Shown here: positions 46,600-57,378 of the stretch, in pieces
Layout of the letters: each line of letters starts with the position of its first letter
Numbering within the stretch: position 1 is the stretch's first letter
NCBI GenBank assembly: GCA_023101885.1
Contig: JALPQD010000629.1
Location: 624,080-688,079, forward strand
Direction of reading: 5' to 3'
From: Typhlomys cinereus
Taxonomy: Eukaryota > Chordata > Mammalia > Rodentia > Platacanthomyidae
Length of the DNA: 64,000 nt
Notes under the pieces: generated by a model
Told to the model about the DNA's origin: nothing
Databases searched by the model: none
The model's input: only the letters and a program-made list of their open reading frames with translations
Program-made: the position numbers and the translations under genes

Positions 46600-46830
46600 C
46601 CCAGCTCCGAGCACACTAAGATAAATACCTATTACCGCAGACGAGATCTCAGTGCCGACCAGAGACCAGGCATTTTAATTTTGTTTTGACAAAGAGGCTG
46701 ATGGGAGAGGTTGGCGAGGCCCCCCTGTCTCCCATCTGCCTCGGCCCCCGGGCGCCCCTGGACTGCCCTTCTCTGCATTCGTCCCCGTGTATCACAGGAT
46801 TGTAAAACCTAATTGGCCTGCCCTACTTTC
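46600..46830. promoter_or_regulatory. Candidate conserved non-coding element
   Basis: Repeat-free block with CTAAGATAAATACCTATTAC, GGCATTTTAATTTTGTTTTG and GATTGTAAAACCTAATTGGC. It includes GATA-like, TAATTT and CCTAATTG cores. Confidence 0.35.
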
Positions 46831-47138
46831 TAAGAGAACCCAGATTGAAGGATTGGGGTTTTGGTGGGCTGACCTGCTTAAGAGTCTTAAGAGGGAGCTG
46901 GGAGGTTCAATTTTCCACCACCAAAGCGAGGCTGTTTTTAGTTCTGCTTTGTGCAAGCAGCAGGGATCGGGTTCGGCCTGGGGTCACCCATCAGCTGACC
47001 TAGATGGGAAAGGCCTCCTGTGGGGGGGTGTAGGGGGGGAGAGGCCTTAGGCCCAGTGGCAGCCAGGTGGAGAAAGTTGAGGTTTGCTTTACTGATCCGA
47101 ATAATTAGTCCTGTGCAGAAAAGCTTTTTGTCCGTCTC

Positions 47139-47141
<3 letters not shown>
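46831..47141. other. Intronic sequence, nothing recognised
   Basis: Unique sequence. AAAGTTGAGGTTTGCTTTAC and CTGATCCGAATAATTAGTCC just before the GA run may belong to a conserved patch. Confidence 0.4.

Positions 47142-47177
<36 letters not shown>
47142..47177. repeat. (GA)n microsatellite
   Basis: About 18 GA dinucleotides. Confidence 0.9.
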
Positions 47178-47179
<2 letters not shown>

Positions 47180-48059
47180 CCACCCAGCACCCTGGGGTGC
47201 TTCGACCTCTGTGAACTTGAAACCCTCCCAGACCCAAGATCCTGGCCAGGCTAGCTGGGTGACCCTGGGGCCTTCATTCCTTAATTGGTTGTTTGACGCC
47301 TGTCCTGATCTGGCTTGGGGTGGACAGTCGTCAAGGGTAAGATGTTGGTGGAGCACTGCAGCATCTCGGGCATAGAAGCTGGCTCCTTGCAGGCTGCTGA
47401 TCAGCCACGCGGTGGCCCAGGCTGGCTCAGCCTCCTGCCCAAGTGGGCTGCTCTAGTCTGCTGCCCACTTTCCCGGGGTGTGGGGGTCAAATACCTTCTC
47501 TTCCTGCCTCTGTTCCAGTCTCTCATCCAGCTGGGTTGGCGAGGTACTCCCGCGATGGTTTCTTGTTGGATCTCGCCTCCGGGAACTAAAGGGATCCCCG
47601 TGGGTACCTAGCCCCAGGCTCGGGCAGTTGGTCTGGGGGTGCATGTCCATCCCACCACTAGACCATGCTAGGACCTCACAGAAGCAGGTTCCCCCACCCC
47701 TGTGTCACCTGCCTTGCCAAGACACTCTCTACCTTCGTCTACACACGAGGACTAGGGTAACAAGCCTCCAGACCCCACGCGCCCACGGCCTACAGAAGAA
47801 AGTTGCTCATCGTTCCCACCTCAGGGTGGTTTCGGGGTGCAGTGAGGACCTGTTTCCTGACACCCAGGGTTCTCACTAGTCAGGAAATGCTGTGCCCTGG
47901 CCTGGGCATAGGTGACCAGGCACCTCTCTGACCCCCAGACAGGCATCCTGGCCACACCTCCACCTCCACAGACCCGCCTCCTGTCCAGTCTCCCGGAGGA
48001 ATCGGGGTTCAGTGTTGGAATTGGACAGGATGACCCAGACTGTCAGAGCACAGCTGTCA
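47178..48059. other. Intronic sequence, nothing recognised
   Basis: Unique sequence. Confidence 0.4.
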
Positions 48060-48170
48060 CCTCTGGAGTAGGCTGCAAGGACTCAGTCCAGTCTGAGTCA
48101 GTAGTGACAACCGACATCCATCCCTGTGCCTCGGTTTCCTTGTCTTGTAATTGGGGTGACAGTTACTGAG
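48060..48170 (-). mobile_element. MIR relic (weak)
   Basis: 'ctgtgcctcggtttccttgt' followed by 'cttgtaattggggtgacagt' resembles MIR in reverse orientation. Confidence 0.5.
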
Positions 48171-50404
48171 ACCCATAGAGTCAGAGTGCTGAAGATAGAG
48201 TTGGGGAGAGAGCGGGGCTCAGACGTTGAATAGCTTGTCACAGAGCCCTCAGGGATGACCTGCTAACTCCAGGAGTGCCCCTCGCCCAGAAATAAGAGAA
48301 GCCAGTCAGCAGCTGCAGCCGTCATCCCTGCAGCCGCGCTTCCGAAGTTCTCGCCCAGTCGTGGTGCACAGGAAGGTTCTCAGCACACGTCATAAGGGCC
48401 CAGAGACATGCTTGTCGCCCCCTCAAATTTCAAAGGCGAGTCACCTCCTTCTGGCCTTGCACATCGTCTTCAAATGCGGCCGTGTTGGAGGACCCAGGGC
48501 AGAACGGTCCAGGGAGGCCCAGGACTGCGGGCCCCTTCCTGTGCCTTGCCCTTCCTACTGAGCCAATCCAACAGGCCGCTGTTCACCGGCCACCCAACAC
48601 AGGGACACAGACAGATTCCCAAGAAGTCACAAAACTACCACAAGGGAAAGAAAAGCAGACGGCGGGCAGGCCACTTGCACCCCGTTTCCTGTCTGCTTCT
48701 CTCCGACCAGATGCCTGGTTTCTAGTCTTTTCTGTGGGCAGGTGCCTCACATCCTGTGCGTGCCGTTCCCAGTGTCCTGGGGTAAAAAGGAGGACATCTG
48801 AGCCCCTGAACCCCTTCTTCTCTCACCCTTGCATCCCCCCCCCCACCTTCTACCTAGTCCAGAGGCGGCCCGAGCAGCTAGGCCGCGAGGGGCTAAATGA
48901 ATCAATCAGGACCAGAGGAGGAAATGGTTTCTATGGCAGCAGCAAGAGGCTGAGAGAGAGGCCTGGGGGGGAGCAGGGGGTCTGAATGGGAGAAGCCAGA
49001 GGGGAGGCAGCCAGCAGAAAGCAGGATGTGCTGGCCAACAGGAAGGAGGTGGAGCCGGATGAGGAAGCTGGAGTCCAGGTTGAGGCTGCGGGTGGCAGGA
49101 TCAAGGTGGGTCGGAGCAGAGAGACCACGAGGGGGCCCCAGTCTGTCACTTCCCGGGGTGCTGGCCAAAGCCGCTCCTGGACGTGGGGGCTCCAGGCTAA
49201 GCTGTCTGTGGTTGTCTTGGGCAAAACTAAATGCAAGCTCCAAGAGACTTGTTGGAAACAGGGCTCCATTCAGCTTTACAGTGGAAACCATGGCTGGTGT
49301 TGCTTGTGTTGGGGTGAGAATGTACCTCCACAGACCTCCTGGGGGCGCCGCGGTCCATGTTGCAGGATGAAGGGTTTGTCCCAGCCGTAAGACAGAAGCT
49401 GAGGCTCAAAGACAGGTGCCCCACCCGGGAGCCACCACCTAGCACGGAGGGTCAAGAGGGGAGACTGAGTCACAGAGAGGTCTCCCCTGGATCCCCACAG
49501 GGGGTAGCCAGGCAGCTGGACCCACCGGATACCCCCCATTCCCTTCAATGGGGGGTTTCACACTGTAGGGCAGGGTAGGGCTGAGCAGGGTCCTCAGATG
49601 ATCTCAGGAGGGGAGCAGGGAAGTGGGGGGGGGTCTGGTAGCTGCTTTCCCTCCCACCACCCCTCTCCACCATCCCCCCCTTCAGCCCAGTCAGCCTCCA
49701 TCTGATTGTTTGGTACCCACAGAGCAGTTTGATGATGGAAAAGTCTTTTCAGGTTGAAAGGGGGGTGAAAATAGCGCTAATGGTTTTTTAAAGGCCCTGG
49801 AAAAGGAGTTTGTGCCCATCCAGGAAGGGGAAAAAAAATCACGCAGAAAGGAGGTAGCAGGATGGTACCCCCCCTTCACCCCCTGCTCCCCTCCCCCACC
49901 GCCCCAGGGCCAGCCAGTCCTGCAAGCTGCTACTCTGCCGACCTGATCCCGTCGCACGCCCCCAGCCGCCACCCGGGGCAGCCCTGAGCTCCCGGTCAGG
50001 CCACCGCGAGCACGCAGGCCCGACCTGTGCCCGGCCAGGGTATGGAGGAGCTCAAGGACTGTCCCCAGATGTGGCTCCTGCAATGTCCTCGCATCAGAGC
50101 TCTCAGGGCCACGGTCGCTAGAGCAGGTTCTTTGCACTGATGTTCCGATGCTCCTGTCTGCCTTTAAGTCAGACCTACAAGCCAGGAAAACAGTCGCCCC
50201 TGTCCCCTCCTAGAGGTCCCTTGACTAATACCTGACAGGCAGGGAAACAGGCAGAGACGGACACAAGTCACCCCCCATCTCCAGGACCCACTCACTCCCA
50301 GACACAGACAAAGGACTGTCTGTGTGCCCGTCACCCCCACCACACACACACTTCTCTGTCCCCTTACATTGACCGTACCCATCCTCCAGCATGTTAGTAA
50401 GAGG
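48171..50404. other. Intronic sequence, mostly unique
   Basis: A MIR-like 'acagaagctgaggctcaaag' lies at 49391-49410. A CpG-containing stretch lies at 49940-50035. G/C runs lie at 48837-48844 and 49626-49633. No exon recognised. Confidence 0.4.
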
Positions 50405-50540
50405 TTTCTTCATATTTATTCTTATTTTGAGATGAGGGTTCTTCATATTGTACAGGTGGGCCTCAAATTCCAGTCTCAAGGGATCATCGTGCCTCGGCTC
50501 CTGGGTGGCGGGGATTAGCTGCATGTGGCACAGGCAGAGC
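50405..50540 (-). mobile_element. B1-type SINE, antisense, old
   Basis: 'ttttgagatgagggttcttc', 'gtgggcctcaaattccagtc', 'tcaagggatcatcgtgcctc' and 'ggggattagctgcatgtggc' follow the reversed 7SL-derived SINE body. Confidence 0.65.
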
Positions 50541-50837
50541 CTTACGTGAATGCACCCAAGGATCTCTTCCTTCTCTTCATCAATCTGTTGCTCATTTATT
50601 GCAGGGAGCCCACAGCAGGAGGGGGGCAGCCTTTCTTTGCTCTGGCAGGGGAATGGCTGGAGAAGGCGGGAGCTAGGGGCCCCCAGTGACTCGTAGCCAC
50701 GGGGCTCCGGGAACGAAGGGTCCGCTCTGTCACCAGGGGTGCCATTCCTCACGCCACCCACAGGAGGCGCTCATCAGCCTACTTCTCAGAGTCCTTTGCA
50801 AGATCTGGGCCAAGTAGCTGGGTCATCCTCACTTGGT
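50541..50837. other. Intronic sequence, nothing recognised
   Basis: Unique sequence. Confidence 0.4.
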
Positions 50838-51126
50838 CTGCGTACATGGGCCAGAGGTCACGCTTCAGTGTCGTTCCTCCGAGCCATCCACTTTATTTGG
50901 GGGGACAGAATCTCCCACTGGCCTGGAGCTCAGTACTCAGGCTAAGCTGACTGGCCGGCAAGCCCCAGGGATCTGTCTGTCTCCACCCTCCCCACCCCTC
51001 CCACCTCCCCCCCCACTCCCCTGCACTCGGATTGCAAACACATGCCACCAAACCTCACTTTCTTTTGGTGTGGGTTCTGGAGATTGAGACTCGGGGTCTC
51101 ATCCTGCAAGCCATCTCCCCAGCCCA
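50838..51126 (-). mobile_element. B3-type SINE, antisense
   Basis: 'gggacagaatctcccactgg', 'tggagctcagtactcaggct', 'gactggccggcaagccccag', 'ggatctgtctgtctccaccc' and 'caagccatctccccagccc' follow the reversed B3 order. Confidence 0.85.
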
Positions 51127-52639
51127 TGAGACAGACTCTGTCCACATGTTTCTTACTGTCCATCACCTCGAGGCCCCGCCCACCCCAGTGAGCTTCCTTG
51201 AAAGAGCTTGCTGGAGCGGATGATCAGAGCAGGCCCAAAGAAGGAAGGGAATCATTCTCATCCCAGACTGTTCCAGCCTCATCTCCTGGGAGTTGGGCAT
51301 CTTCCTTCTTGACGGGCAGGCAGCTGGGGGATGTACTAACAGCGTGACAGAGCGGTGGTCAGGTCTTTCCATTATGGCACCTGGCTTGAGTCAGATGGAA
51401 AGGGAGGGGCTGCTTGTGTCCAGGCCCACGGTCTGTCTTCCTCCAGGCCTGGCCTTGCACGTAGCCCACCTCCAGTGGCCAGGAAAGTGGGGAAGGTGTC
51501 CATCGTTGCTCGAAAAAGCTGGGGGAGCCAGATGGGCAGAGGCAGGGCAAGTCCAGAGGGCAGGATAGAGGCAGCCCCTATGCTTGAGGGAACCCTGAAG
51601 AATTAAAGTCGTCCTCGGATCACATCGCTTGGACAATAATCCCGAAGCATCTGCCGTGGTCCAAGTATACACACGCGCCAGGTTCTGGCATAGGTGTTGA
51701 AAAAGCTCATGGATGGAGACCACTTGGCAAGGCCTGGGGTCAGGCTTCAATAGACAGATGAACCCAGAGTAGAGAGACAGTGGTATTGGGGGGGGGGGAA
51801 GAGCTGGAGACTCAGAGCTGCCTTTGTGTACAGGTAGCAGCCGGAACGTATTCTGAGAGCCTGCGGGAAGCCCTCAAGCCCCGCTCCAGACTCACCGGCT
51901 CCTGGTTGATCTCTGGGCACATCCAAGGTCGAGAGCTGCACCCCACCCCCTCCTGGGTTCTCCTGTGATGGATTCCATCCCCTGTCATTTGTAACGTGGC
52001 CTCTTCCCCTGTCCCCTGCTTCCCTTCTGGGCCTGATGCTGTCACAAATCTATTTCTCAGGGCCTGGGGGGCAGGGAGGGGCCGAGAGAATGCTCAGAGC
52101 CTCTGAGGAGAAAATAAGAAGCTGAGTGGCCAGCCCCTGACTGGACTCAGCTAGGCCAAGCAGGAGTGCCCATGGACCCACCCCAGGTCAAAGAGACTTG
52201 GGGTGCCTCCAGCTCCACCCCCCAAAAAGCTCTTTCAATTGCACAAGTGCAGGAAAGATACAAAGACCTCACCTGCTCCCTTGCATGACTAACCGCAAGC
52301 AGGTCTTATTAGCTGACACCCCAACAGCATCCAGAACTGGCAGGAGACCCCATGGCTGTTTTGAGTAACTCTGCCAGGGCAGTGGATCAGGCATGCGCAT
52401 CAGAAGGTATGAACCCGAACCAGAGAGAGGCAGGGGGTTGAAAGAGAAACTGAGTCCTATAGTGGGGGGTGGGAGGGAGAAGGGCGGGGAGCGGCCCATC
52501 AGAGGCAGGAACTGTCACACTTCATGATCTCACACTTGGGATCTTTCCAGAAGGGATGAGAGGGTCGGCAGAGCCCCAGCAGGCTCTGGGCTCCTAAGAT
52601 TGTCGGGGGGTGTGTTTAACCTACTTAGAAGAAAGGAGT
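51127..52639. other. Intronic sequence, mostly unique
   Basis: A G-run lies at 51789-51798. No SINE or exon recognised. Confidence 0.4.
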
Positions 52640-52860
52640 TCTCCAGCCCCCGGCGGCTCTGTTTCCATGCAAACAATGCGATCCAAATGAAGAGGCCTCT
52701 CATCTCTCCATTAAAGCTCGGCCTCCAAGGACCCATTGCCACCTGAATCTTCTCTCTCAGGCCGGAACGCGGTACCGTGGCCATAAAGGAAGACGTTTGA
52801 ATTACAAGATGCTTTTTAAATAGAGTGCGCGATACAAGTTGGTTCTGAAGAGCCTCCCTC
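52640..52860. promoter_or_regulatory. Candidate conserved non-coding element
   Basis: Repeat-free block with TTTCCATGCAAACAATGCGA (octamer/SOX-like), CTCTCCATTAAAGCTCGG, CGTGGCCATAAAGGAAGACG and TTTGAATTACAAGATGCTTT. It mixes isolated CpGs with AT-rich cores. Confidence 0.4.
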
Positions 52861-53380
52861 ACGCGTTCTCTGGATTTTGGCAGCAGGCGCTAAGATCCAC
52901 GCCATTTTCTTTCCCTCCATCTGTCCCTTCCTTCTTCCTTTCTGGGTCTGGGCCAGATCTGAGCTTGCAGCCAGACCGGGCTGGATCCTTCAGCGAAAAG
53001 AGGTCCAGGAAAGTCTAGATGGTGGGAAAGGTTGTAAGGGGGAGTGGGGGGAGGGAATCCTGGAGATCATGAGGTCAATGCTGGAGCCGGATGCAGGGGG
53101 ACAAACTGGCAGGCTGGAGATGGGGCAGGAAGACAACATGGAGAGACTCTGGGTGGAGCAGAGGCGTGAGATGAAGCGGGGGGGAAGCTACCTGCCCTTG
53201 AGCCTGCCTCCCCATGGGAAGAGGGTTCCAGAAAGGGGCCCGAAAGAGCTTGCTTGAGTCACAGAGAAAAGCCCACAGTTCCCCACCCAGCTCCCAAGCC
53301 TTGCTTTGTTCTTGGTACCCTAAAAGCCACGGATTCTAGCACACTTTCCATTACTGAGTTATACCTGCAGGTCATGGACA
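52861..53380. other. Intronic sequence, nothing recognised
   Basis: Unique sequence. Confidence 0.4.
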
Positions 53381-53588
53381 TGTGTGGCATGTGGGGTATG
53401 TGTGTGTGTCTCAGAGGGCACTGTGTGTCCCTGTGGAAGTCCAAGGGTGATTTCAGGAATCCTCCTGGATCGCTTTGACCTCCTTTTTGCTTGGCTCTGG
53501 GATATCCCAGGCTTGCCCACTAGAGTGGGGGGGCTCTGTTTCTGCTTGCCAGACAAAGTCTTAACCCCTGAGCCACCTCTCCAGCCCC
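53381..53588 (-). mobile_element. B2-like SINE, older subfamily, antisense
   Basis: 'cagagggcactgtgtgtccc', 'ccaagggtgatttcaggaat', 'cctggatcgctttgacctcc' and 'cttaacccctgagccacctc' with 'tccagccccc'. Internally shortened compared with 45558-45833. Confidence 0.8.
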
Positions 53589-53923
53589 CCTTGCTTCTTT
53601 TTAAGGTGATCATCTCTGGTATTTTGTATGGAAACAGAAAGTTAACACAGAGAACCAGCCAAAATTTGCATGTGCTGTGAGAGAATTTATAAAAGGCCCT
53701 CGGAAGCTCGCGTGTCATAGCCACAGAAAGCAGATCTGTGGTGGTCAAGGAAGGGTACGAGATGCCAGAAAGGCACGGGAAGCTTCGGGGACAGTGTGGA
53801 CTCGTTTCTTGGTGGTGTTGATGGTTTCAATATGTTGACACTCACCGAGGCTGTGAATGTTACACGCGTACAACTTGTGCTTGGTCAATTTTACCTCGAT
53901 GTAGCAAAACTTAAAATCAACAG
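53589..53923. other. Intronic sequence, nothing recognised
   Basis: AT-richer. 'atgttgacactcaccgaggc' and 'ctcgatgtagcaaaacttaa' may be old transposon sequence that I cannot place. Confidence 0.35.
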
Positions 53924-54232
53924 GAGCTGAGATGGGAGATGGCTCAGCGGGCAAAGGGTCTGCTGCACAAGCACAGGACCTGAGTTCGATCCTCAGCACC
54001 CACAGGAAAGCCAGATGTGACGGGCCACACACGTAATCCCAGGCATGGGGATGTGGAACCAGGGAAGCCCTCGGGTTCACTTCACTGGCCAGTCAGCCCA
54101 ATCTAACGACCAAGCTTCAGATCCCGGTGAGAGACCCTGTCTCAGAAAAGAAGATGGACAACTCCTGACCTCTGGCCCTCCATGCACTCATGTCCATCTG
54201 CACACACATCCAGACATACGTGCACACACACT
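53924..54232 (+). mobile_element. B3-type SINE
   Basis: 'agctgagatgggagatggct', 'cctgagttcgatcctcagca' (B box), 'cacacgtaatcccaggcatg', 'gtgagagaccctgtctcaga', 'ctgacctctggccctccatg' and a CA tail. Complete B3 order. Confidence 0.9.
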
Positions 54233-54244
54233 CATAGGAAATAA

Positions 54245-54720
54245 GGGGCTGGGGAGAAGGCCCAGTAAACCAAGCACTTGCTGAATAAATATGAGGACCA
54301 GAGTTCAGAGCCCCGACACCCAAGTAAAAGCTGGGCAGGCAGATGTGGCCAACTGCCATACCCAGTGCAGGGGGAATCCCTGGAGGATGCTGGCTGCTGA
54401 GACTAGCCAAAATGGCAAGTTCCAGGTTCAAGTGGGAGACCTTGCCTCAATATATAGGGTGAACGACTGAGGAAAACACTTAATAGCAATGGTCCAGATG
54501 CCCGAGGAAGACCTTCTATCCAGCCTGCGGCTCAGCGCGGCTCAGCGCGGCTCAGCGCTGGGCACGGGGGAGGCTCTGGGTAGCTTAATCCACTTTTGGA
54601 GAACAATGGTGGAGATGGGGGTCTCAGGGTTTGGCGACCAGGGAAGAGGCAAATGGATCTACCTGCACCACATGTGTACACACACACCTCAAGCACACGT
54701 ACACAAACACAGTATAATTA
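54245..54720 (+). mobile_element. Second B3-type SINE in tandem, interrupted near its 3' end
   Basis: The head 'ggggctggggagaaggccca' to 'gggagaccttgcctcaatat' and 'tgaggaaaacactt' occupies 54245-54480. After a foreign 170-bp segment the 3' region 'acctgcaccacatgtgtaca' with a CA tail follows (54660-54715). It sits 12 bp after the previous B3 in the same orientation. Confidence 0.65.
54491..54660 (+). repeat. Local duplication, copy A (inside a B3)
   Basis: It begins GGTCCAGATGCCCGAGGAAG, and further blocks GAACAATGGTGGAGATGGG and GTCTCAGGGTTTG also occur in copy B at 57379-57530 in the same order and spacing. It contains three tandem GGCTCAGCGC units at 54530-54559 that copy B lacks. Confidence 0.85.
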
Positions 54721-54748
54721 ATTTTACTAGATTAAAAAGAATTAACTC

Positions 54749-54945
54749 AGGGCTGCAAGATGCCTCAGGGGTAAAACCACCTGCATAAAACCCTGGCCCC
54801 CTGGGTCTGATCCCTGGGGCCCCAGGGCCCACTCAGTGGAAGGAAAAAAAAAAACCAGCTTCCGACAGTTGTCCTTTGACCTCCACATACATGCACAGGC
54901 CTGTGCATGCCTGTTTCTTCCTTTCTTCCTCTATCATATAAATAA
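54749..54945 (+). mobile_element. B3/B2-type SINE
   Basis: 'gggctgcaagatgcctcagg', 'cctgggtctgatccctgggg' (B box), 'cagttgtcctttgacctcca' and 'catacatgcacaggcctgtg', then an AAATAAATACAATATTTTTT tail. Confidence 0.75.
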
Positions 54946-55194
54946 ATACAATATTTTTTAAAAATTGATCGGTCATAAAAATAAAGCCAGCAAGAAAGCA
55001 AAGCTCCCAGAAGTCACAGGATGTCCCTGTGTAAAGCCGCAAGAACCCGCAAGATGAGCCGCTCTTTAATGAGACCCCTGACCCCAGGGGAGGTTCATTA
55101 GCGCCCTGGATTCCTCTGAGGAAGAAGCAGGCATGTAGGCGGGCACCGGAAAGGATGGCTCCCTGGTGTCGCCAGGCAAATGTGCTGGCTAGGG

Positions 55195-55265
55195 GCTCGG
55201 CATTGGAGACGCTGTGTAGCAATTGCTTAATAATTTGTCTTAAAATTTAATCCATTCATAGTGTA
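55195..55265. promoter_or_regulatory. Short AT-rich candidate conserved element
   Basis: TAGCAATTGCTTAATAATTT with GTCTTAAAATTTAATCCATT is an isolated AT-rich core with CAATTG, TTAATA and TAATCC (OTX/PITX-like) motifs. Confidence 0.35.
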
Positions 55266-55900
55266 TGGAGAAAGTAGGTCAAGCCCCGACCGTTCCCAGC
55301 TCCGTTCTGCGTGCTTCTGCCCGTTTGCTTACCTGGGTTTCTGGCCTGCAAGAGTGGGTCCCTCCTGGGTCCCCCAGCAGGGCAAAAGGAAGCACAGAGC
55401 CAGGCCCCGAGTCCTCCATCCTGCCCACTCCCAATCCCACTCCCCGGACCCTGGGAAGGTCTCTGCCCAGTAGAAAGACAAAACCAGAAGGGGAAGATGG
55501 GCAGTCATGGCAGAAGCATGGCAGAGGGCGGTCAGACACTGAGCTTCCACCTGGTGTAGACTCACTGAGAGAGGAAGTGTTAGGGCCAGGGCAGGAGAGG
55601 GCAGGAAACACTAGGCTCTGCCAGCCGTCTGCCAGCCTTCGGCCTGGGTTCCCATTGGGGTACCTACCTTCTCGCTCTGTGGTTTCCGCCACGCTACCTC
55701 GTGTGTCTCTGTGGCTCGGTCTCCTTATCCACGCAAAGGGGATCACGGATTTGCACGGCCCTGCAAGAGTGGGTCGTGCTGATGCCAGGGGCTGGGAAGC
55801 ACACAGTCTACCCCGTAGATCTCTGTGAATGTCAGCTCCGCCCTCTGGCTGCAATCCCACCAGACAGGGAGAAACATCCAGTGAGGCCCAAGACCTGTCC
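55266..55900. other. Intronic sequence, nothing recognised
   Basis: Unique. A 221-codon minus-strand frame (55279-55944) has no recognised domain and overlaps open frames on the other strand. Confidence 0.4.
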
Positions 55901-55950
55901 AATACTCCAGGCTGATCAAGGCTCCAATACTCCAGGCTGATCAAAGCTCC
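55901..55950. repeat. 25-bp tandem duplication
   Basis: AATACTCCAGGCTGATCAAG plus GCTCC is repeated once with a single G-to-A change, giving two adjacent 25-bp units. A recent slippage event. Confidence 0.95.
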
Positions 55951-56200
55951 TAACGGTTGGTCTGGGCATCTCCACTGACCTGGCTCTTGCTGCGAGCATC
56001 GCTAGTGTGTGGTCAGGCAGCCTTCGCGGAGCTCTGAGGCCGGGAGGGGAGGCCAGCGTGTGCTGCTAGTAAACAGACATGGAGTTGGGCAGTCAGGGCG
56101 GTCTGCCTGGCAGAGGCAGGCCCTGAACACTCGTGCTGTGTCATGAGACACACTCAGGGCGCCAGCTCAGATCTTCTCAACAGTCCCACGAGCAGGTGTC

Positions 56201-56552
56201 TGTCATGGTTTGAGTGTGCGTTGCCCCTACAGGCTCATGTGTTTGCATCCTCAGGTGTTCACGGCAGGGAAGGTCATAGCAGGTTTAGGAGCCGGAGGGC
56301 AAGTCACAGGGGGCGGGTCTCGAGGTTAGGTAGCCCCACCCCGCTTCCTCTGGTGGTCTGCTCTTCAGTTTGCTGCTTGCTCTGCCGGCCTCTTTGTGGG
56401 TGAGCGTGACCCGTGCCCGCCTCCAGCTTCCGCGGTCTCCACACCTTTTCTGCTATAATGGACCACATTCCCATAAGGCAAATAAATCTCCCCTTCTCTC
56501 CTCAAGTTGTGTGTGTCTGAACGTTGCCTTACAGCAGCACAGAAGAGTGAGA
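56201..56552 (+). mobile_element. MaLR-type solo LTR-like relic
   Basis: It starts TGTCATGGTTTGAGTGTGCG and continues 'ctacaggctcatgtgtttgc', 'agtcacagggggcgggtctc', 'aaggcaaataaatctcccct' and 'ttacagcagcacagaagagt'. This start, the AATAAA near the end and the length of about 350 bp fit a mammalian MaLR LTR. It has no internal retroviral sequence and no coding capacity. Class tentative. Confidence 0.6.
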
Positions 56553-56764
56553 CGCACAGCGTCGCAGGTGGAGAATCTGAGGCTTGGCAAGGCGACGTGA
56601 CTCAGGGACACACTGTGGAATGGAGACTGAGCCCAGTGCTCATAGATTGACCACACAGTCCTCCATCAAGTGCTTTTAACCGCTACCCTAATGCTGTTGG
56701 GCTACTGGCTTGCTCCGTGGATGAGGAAGGGAGAAACAAACCCTACCCAACCCCAAGGCTCAGC

Positions 56765-57095
56765 ATCTCAGGACACACAGTAGGTCCACCCCCAGGATGT
56801 GCTGTAGTCCTAGGTCTCAAGACACAGCAAGTCTACGTTCTAGAGCACGCTATTGGTTTAGATACCAGGGCATACAGTAAACCTAGATGCCACAGCACAC
56901 ACTAGGTCTAGATACATACAACTGCATGACACATAATAGGTCTAGACATGCAGTAGGCCTAGAAGCCAAGGGACACAGTAGATCGAAGCAGCCAATCACA
57001 TGACACGTGTAGATGCTGGGACACACGGTGCATCTAGACATCAGGGTACTCAGTAGGTCTCGATGCTGGGCACGCAGTAGGTCTAGATCCTCCAC
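56765..57095. repeat. Decayed minisatellite, unit about 25-28 bp
   Basis: A dozen diverged copies of a phrase like CACACAGTAGGTCTAGATGC, for example at 56776, 56873, 56901, 56936, 56951, 57016, 57045 and 57074. The invariant part is (A/G)GTAGGTCTAGA. An old array not homogenised recently. Confidence 0.8.
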
Positions 57096-57179
57096 AGATG
57101 TCATTCTGGCCACAGGCCCTGCATAAGCCCCAGTGTCCAGCCTCTGCACTCCCGCAGCTGGAGGAGGTGCTCAAGACCA

Positions 57180-57350
57180 GCAAGGACAGCCACCTCCCCG
57201 ACTTTCTGTGCCCCGCTTTTTCAGAAACACAATTACTAGCTCTTCAAAGCCTCCGTCAGTGTTGGTAAACTCCAGTCGCTAAACTGCATCACAGCGGCCT
57301 GCGAGGCCCTCTGAAGTTATTAATAGTTTATCGATCCCAGCCCATCGCTG
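57180..57350. promoter_or_regulatory. Candidate conserved non-coding element
   Basis: CAGAAACACAATTACTAGCT, GTCGCTAAACTGCATCACAG and GAAGTTATTAATAGTTTATC with GATCCCAG. AT-rich cores with scattered CpGs, no repeat, directly before the copy B duplication. Confidence 0.4.
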
Positions 57351-57378
57351 AGGAGAGCGGCCTCCTCCCGCCCCCTCA

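Noticed and set aside
55279..55944. 221-codon minus-strand frame
   Set aside because: No recognised domain. Other frames on both strands are also open here, typical of high GC.
56201..56552. A complete endogenous retrovirus
   Set aside because: Only an LTR-like segment is present. No internal region, primer-binding site or coding remnant is visible beside it.
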